The translations under genes and the position numbers were made by a program. Positions 59,343-64,000 of a stretch of 64,000 nt of DNA are shown one piece after another. The DNA comes from an uncultured Prevotellaceae bacterium. GTDB taxonomy: Bacteria > Bacteroidota > Bacteroidia > Bacteroidales > Bacteroidaceae. Every line of letters starts with the position of its first letter. Position 1 is the stretch's first letter. The stretch covers positions 1-64,000 of the forward strand of contig CAMJIL010000005.1 of the NCBI GenBank assembly GCA_946405805.1. The letters are read 5' to 3'. Under the pieces are notes generated by a model. It ran no database searches and was not told the origin of the DNA. It was given only the letters and a program-made list of their open reading frames with translations.

Positions 59343-61915
59343 TCCATTTCCAACGCTGCCCAGATGAAAGGTCCTATGCCTTTTGCATCGTTGTCGCGGA
59401 TGGGTTCTGACATATAGTATTCGAATGAGCCGTCGCGTTTAGGGCTGCTCTCAGGTCCCAAGCCGCTGACAGAGCAGCATTTCGTGAGGCTGATAGTCGG
59501 AATGCCAGAAGATGGTGTAGGAGTATCGATTCTGATGAAGTTTTTCAGCAGCGCTTCGTAAGCCTTCTTACCTTTCTCCTTATATGACTCATCAAGATAT
59601 CCCAGACGGGCACCCTTTAGCATAACGTAAGTGAACATAGCCGATGCTGTTGACTCAAGATAGTTGCGTGGGTCTTTCACGTCGAGGACATCATACCAAA
59701 CACCACTTTCCTTGTCCTGATACTTATATACGGCATCCATAGCCTGCTGGAGCATCGTCTTTACTTCGTCACGACGTTTGTAGTTCTCTGGCATTCCGTC
59801 GAGTATCTCTGTCATCGCCATTACGAACCATCCCATTGCTCTTGCCCATGAATGCTGGCTGAGACCAGTCTCCTTATTTGCCCAGAACATGCTGTGTTTC
59901 TCGTCCCAGGCATGCTTCCACAAGCCGGTTGCTGCGTCATAGGTGCGTGCAAAGGTGCTGCTAACCTGCTTTACGGCATCATCGTAATACTTCGGAGCCT
60001 TCTTACCCCTCAGGTCTTCGGCAGCCAGAACATAGAACGGTAGTCCCATAAAGATGCCGTCGAGCCACACCTGGTCGTGGTATATCTTCTTGTGCCACCA
60101 CACACCTTCTTTCGTGCGTGGCTGGTTCTCCAGCTGTTTATAGTAAGTCTGCAGGGCTTTGTCAAGACCTGGTTGTGGGAAAAGCTTGTTGAGGCGATAT
60201 ATGAAGTGGGATGTGCGGATGTTGTCGAGATTGAAGTCTTCGTACTTATATCCTACAGTATTTCCCTCTGCGTCAATCATCTGCTTGGCATAGCTGCAGA
60301 CATATTCCTTCACAGCGTCGTTACGATATGCCAGCCAAGTGTCGAGCATACTCTCCAGCTCTATTCCCATTACATACGACCACTTGCCCTTTGGGCGTTT
60401 CGCAGGGTCTGTGAAGTCGAGATATATAGGGTTGGGATTGCGCTGCATCTCGCTATAGGTCATCCATTCAGAATAATGTCCGTTGAAAGGCAGTTCGGCA
60501 AGAACCTGTTCGCCGTTGATGACAAGATTCTCGAAGAAAATGTCGTGCGACTTTCCTGTCCTGCGTACCTTCTCATCACTGACACCGTTGAAGGTGCAGT
60601 TCTTTACATTTATATTATATATCTGGTCGGCATCTTCAAGACCGTTGAGGAGTATGCCGTATTTAGACTTCTGACACGTTACGTTCTCCATATACACATT
60701 CCGTACTGTTGGGATGTGTCCGCGTTCAGAAATCTCTTTTGGTTCATATACAAGGTTTATACGCAGAACAGCCTCGCGGCATTGTCCCACCTCGATATTT
60801 CGCATATAGATGCCTTCTGTAATGCCTCCGCGACAGGTGTTTGTCTTTATGCGAAGCACTCGATCGAGGTTAGGGGAATCCATCTTACAATCTTCTGCAA
60901 AGACATTCTTCACTCCTGCAGAAATCTCAGACCCTACCACGACACCTCCGTGTCCGTCTTCCATAGTACATCCGCGGATGATGATATTCTGCGAAGGTGT
61001 TCCGTTGCGTCTGCCGTCAGCATTACGTCCTGACTTGATGGCAATGCAGTCGTCACCGGTATGGAAGATAGTGTTTTCTATCAGTACGTTCTCGCACGAC
61101 TCCGGGTCGCAGCCGTCGCCATTAGGGCCATTGTTGATAATCTTACAGTTGCGGACGGTGATGTTCTTTGAGAGAACAGGATGGATAACCCAGAATGGTG
61201 AGCGCAGCATTGTGACGCCCTCGATGAGGATATTCTGGCATTCATAGAAACACACCAGCTGTGGACGCATACCGTGTCCCATACCAAAGACGCGCTGTTC
61301 TGTTGGCACACCATTGTCGGACATCTTCAGAAGGGTGTTCCTGTTGGTGTCGCCACCTGGCTTGAAAGGCATCTTCTGACTTTCTGTTGTCTGACCTTCC
61401 ACATATCCGAATTTTGTTGCTCCGCACCAAGGCCACCATGTCTCTTTGCTGCCATTGCCGTCGATGGTTCCTGTGCCGGAGATTGCTATATTCTCAGCCT
61501 GATAGGCATAGATACAGGGAGAATAGTTCATGATGTCGAGCCCTTCCCAACGTGTCTTCACGAGGGGATAGAGAGCCGGCTCATAGGCAAAGAGTAGGGT
61601 AGCACCTTGCTCTATTACCAGGTTTACGTTCGACTGCATGCGGATGGCACCAGTGAGGTATGTGCCTTCTGGAATAATAACCTTTCCGCCACCTGCCTTC
61701 GAACATACAGCAATGGCTTTGTTGATAGCCTGCTGATTGATTTTTGCTGATGCCTTGGGTGAGGCACCGTATTTCGTAACTCTATAACTCTTGTCTGCAA
61801 ATGTGGGGGCAACAATGCTGCTCTCTATCTGCTTATAAAGTACATTATCCCACCCCTTAGCATTGCTGCTAAGAAATGGGATAATGCTAAGTAGTATTAT
61901 GCTTAAAGTCTTCAC
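59327..61915 (-). CDS. GH28 polygalacturonase - GH105 unsaturated rhamnogalacturonyl hydrolase fusion
   Basis: N-half: NGPNGDGCDPESCENVLIENTIFHTGDDCIAIKSGRN; C-half: HKKIYHDQVWLDGIFMGLPFYV, SQHSWARAMGWFVMAMTEIL. Confidence 0.9.
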   Translation of the reverse strand: MKTLSIILLSIIPFLSSNAKGWDNVLYKQIESSIVAPTFADKSYRVTKYGASPKASAKINQQAINKAIAVCSKAGGGKVIIPEGTYLTGAIRMQSNVNLVIEQGATLLFAYEPALYPLVKTRWEGLDIMNYSPCIYAYQAENIAISGTGTIDGNGSKETWWPWCGATKFGYVEGQTTESQKMPFKPGGDTNRNTLLKMSDNGVPTEQRVFGMGHGMRPQLVCFYECQNILIEGVTMLRSPFWVIHPVLSKNITVRNCKIINNGPNGDGCDPESCENVLIENTIFHTGDDCIAIKSGRNADGRRNGTPSQNIIIRGCTMEDGHGGVVVGSEISAGVKNVFAEDCKMDSPNLDRVLRIKTNTCRGGITEGIYMRNIEVGQCREAVLRINLVYEPKEISERGHIPTVRNVYMENVTCQKSKYGILLNGLEDADQIYNINVKNCTFNGVSDEKVRRTGKSHDIFFENLVINGEQVLAELPFNGHYSEWMTYSEMQRNPNPIYLDFTDPAKRPKGKWSYVMGIELESMLDTWLAYRNDAVKEYVCSYAKQMIDAEGNTVGYKYEDFNLDNIRTSHFIYRLNKLFPQPGLDKALQTYYKQLENQPRTKEGVWWHKKIYHDQVWLDGIFMGLPFYVLAAEDLRGKKAPKYYDDAVKQVSSTFARTYDAATGLWKHAWDEKHSMFWANKETGLSQHSWARAMGWFVMAMTEILDGMPENYKRRDEVKTMLQQAMDAVYKYQDKESGVWYDVLDVKDPRNYLESTASAMFTYVMLKGARLGYLDESYKEKGKKAYEALLKNFIRIDTPTPSSGIPTISLTKCCSVSGLGPESSPKRDGSFEYYMSEPIRDNDAKGIGPFIWAALEMENIEN

Positions 61916-62649
61916 TCTGGCTTCATGTTAGTATATACTGTCTGTACGTCGTCAAATTCCTCGAGTTTCTCTACCATCTTGTCAATGGTTGCGCGCTGCT
62001 CATCATTAACGTCCTTCAGGTCATTTGGGATGTAGGTGAATTCACCACCGATATCCTCAAAACCTTTCTCCTCAAGGAACTTCTGAATCTGTGCATATGA
62101 CTTTGGGTCACCATAGACTGAGATTGTTGTCTCGTCCTTCTCCTCATCATAGTTCTCGTCGTACTCGTCATCAACGTTATAGTCGATGAGCTCCAGAATG
62201 AGGTCGTCCATATCAACGTCATCCTTCTTCTTGAAGGTGAAGACACACTTATGGTCGAAGAGGAAGCTCAGCGAACCGGTTGTTCCGAGGTTGCCAGAGA
62301 ATTTGTTGAATACTGAACGCACATCAGCAACGGTACGTGTAGTGTTGTCAGTCAGAGTATCCACGAATACAGCGATGCCATGAGGGCCATATCCTTCGTA
62401 TGTCACCTCCTTGTATTCTGACTGGTCCTTACCCATAGCGTTCTTGATAGCACGCTCGATGTTGTCCTTAGGCATGTTCTCACGCTTACAGGTAGCGATA
62501 ATAGAACGCAGTGTAGGATTAGTATCTGGCTCAGGACCACCTGCCTTTACTGCTATGGCAATCTGTTTTCCCAAGCGTGTGAAGGTCTTTGCCATATGAC
62601 CCCAACGCTTCATCTTCGTAGCTTTACGATATTCAAATGCTCTTCCCAT
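61912..62649 (-). CDS. yebC: YebC/PmpR family transcriptional regulator
   Basis: MGRAFEYRKATKMKRWGHMAKTFTRLGKQIAIAVKAGG, YEGYGPHGIAVFVDTLTDN. Confidence 0.93.
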   Translation of the reverse strand: MGRAFEYRKATKMKRWGHMAKTFTRLGKQIAIAVKAGGPEPDTNPTLRSIIATCKRENMPKDNIERAIKNAMGKDQSEYKEVTYEGYGPHGIAVFVDTLTDNTTRTVADVRSVFNKFSGNLGTTGSLSFLFDHKCVFTFKKKDDVDMDDLILELIDYNVDDEYDENYDEEKDETTISVYGDPKSYAQIQKFLEEKGFEDIGGEFTYIPNDLKDVNDEQRATIDKMVEKLEEFDDVQTVYTNMKPE

Positions 62650-62677
62650 GTTGTTGTATTATTTTTAGTTGTTTTTA

Positions 62678-64000
62678 TTATCTCAGTTCACAATTTAGTT
62701 CCTTCTTCAGATTCAGAATGAGTTTTGTCATAATGGCTTCTATCTGTCTGTCGTTCATAGTCTTCTCAGGGTCGGTGAAGACGAAGTTAACAGCATACGA
62801 CTTCTTACCCTCAGGCAGATTCTTGCCTTCATAGACGTCAAACAACTCTACCTTCGTCAGCAGTTTCTTCTCTGTCTGGCGTGCAATCTTCTCTACCTGT
62901 GCAAACTCTATCTTAGAATCAAGCAGCAGAGCGAGGTCGCGTGAAACAGAAGGGAACTTTGGTATCTCTGAAAAATGTACCTCTGCCTTCTTAACGGCGT
63001 TGGTAACCTGTGTCCAATAGATGTCTGCAAAATATACAGGAGCATCGATAAGTACATTCAGAGCCTTGTTCATTGACTGCTTCTTGTTTACGATACCCAT
63101 CTCTACGAATACCTTGCCGCTACGGTTCTTCAGGGTGAGGCCTGCAGAGAAGATGTCATTGTCACTCTTCTCACATACCAGCATACCTTCTGGCATACCG
63201 ATGCGCTTGAGGATATTCTCAACATGAGCCTTCAACTCATAGAAAGATGAGTCCTCATTAGGATGTGCCCAAGAGCCCTCTACCTTCTTACCTGTTATCC
63301 AGAGTCCAAGATGTGTCTCCTCAGAATATGCCTTCATAGGATTCTCGTCATCTCTCTTGTCTTCGAAGTGCTGGTAGCAGTTACCGAATTCAAAGAAGCG
63401 GAGGTTTGGCATTTTTCTGTTGGCATTTCTCATGATGCTCTCAAGACCTCCGAAGAGAAGTGTCTGACGCATTACGTTGAGGTCGCTGGAGAGTGGGTTA
63501 ACGATAGTAACGAGGTTCTCCTTCGGATAAGCCTTCAGTTCGTTATAGTATGCACCCTTGGTGAGGGAGTTGTTAAGTATCTCGTTAAAGCCGCTACCTA
63601 CTAGCTGCTCTGCCACCAGATTCTGCATCTTGTGTCTCTGGTCCTCGAAAGCCTTTGTGGTGAGGCTTGACTTCAGCTGTGTAGGAATCTCAACGTTGTT
63701 ATATCCGTAAATGCGGAGGATGTCCTCTACAACGTCACAAGGCCTCTGTACGTCAACCCTGTATGCAGGAACAGTAATCTGCAAGCCCTCAGCATCCTCG
63801 CTGTTTATCTCAATCTCTAAGGATGTCAGTATGTTCTTGATAACATCGTGACCTATCTTCTTACCGATGAGGTTATCAACATAAGAGAAGTCCAGTCTCA
63901 TGGTAGGATTCTCAATCTTGTTAGGATATTCATCCACGATGTCGCTTGAAATCTTTGCACCAGCCAATTCCTTGCAGAGCAATGCTGCCTGCTTCAGAGC
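62678..64000 (-). CDS. pheT: Phenylalanine--tRNA ligase beta subunit (partial, continues beyond window)
   Basis: DVVEDILRIYGYNNVEIP, NNSLTKGAYY, NPLSSDLNVMRQTLLFGGLE, FPSVSRDLALLLD; frame open to the window edge. Confidence 0.93.
   Translation of the reverse strand, partial: ALKQAALLCKELAGAKISSDIVDEYPNKIENPTMRLDFSYVDNLIGKKIGHDVIKNILTSLEIEINSEDAEGLQITVPAYRVDVQRPCDVVEDILRIYGYNNVEIPTQLKSSLTTKAFEDQRHKMQNLVAEQLVGSGFNEILNNSLTKGAYYNELKAYPKENLVTIVNPLSSDLNVMRQTLLFGGLESIMRNANRKMPNLRFFEFGNCYQHFEDKRDDENPMKAYSEETHLGLWITGKKVEGSWAHPNEDSSFYELKAHVENILKRIGMPEGMLVCEKSDNDIFSAGLTLKNRSGKVFVEMGIVNKKQSMNKALNVLIDAPVYFADIYWTQVTNAVKKAEVHFSEIPKFPSVSRDLALLLDSKIEFAQVEKIARQTEKKLLTKVELFDVYEGKNLPEGKKSYAVNFVFTDPEKTMNDRQIEAIMTKLILNLKKELNCELR

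Overview
The window reads as a Bacteroidales chromosome segment, most likely Prevotella-like, judging from TAnnTTTG -7 promoters, BspA-type LRR proteins, dockerin-tailed secreted proteins and a T9SS-like C-terminal tail. Housekeeping blocks: asd-dxs-trkA-trkH, infC-rpmI-rplT, rpe, tRNA-Ser(CGA), yebC and partial pheT. Polysaccharide-degradation genes: DUF4450-like, CotH, GH51, GH3, CE1-like esterase, GH27, GH28-GH105 fusion. Accessory material: a compact four-gene minus-strand operon (coiled-coil/WD40-like membrane protein, propeller sensor kinase, TonB-dependent receptor, dimodular NRPS), a VirE-type pair, a REP-associated tyrosine transposase (RAYT)-like protein with a long C-terminal extension, and two HU-like proteins sharing a near-identical 3' tail. 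Most striking patterns: (1) many short tandem repeats of differing sequence but the same ~7-nt period, placed between genes, across start/stop codons, and in frame inside coding sequences (DUF4450-like protein, endonuclease/exonuclease/phosphatase protein, three places in the NRPS); (2) GC-rich REP-like palindromes mixed with them, with a RAYT-like gene in the same window; (3) the NRPS operon, whose kinase has Asp where the phospho-accepting His is expected and whose thioesterase has a GFCLGG (Cys) nucleophile motif. All product calls are from reading the translations; no database search was run.
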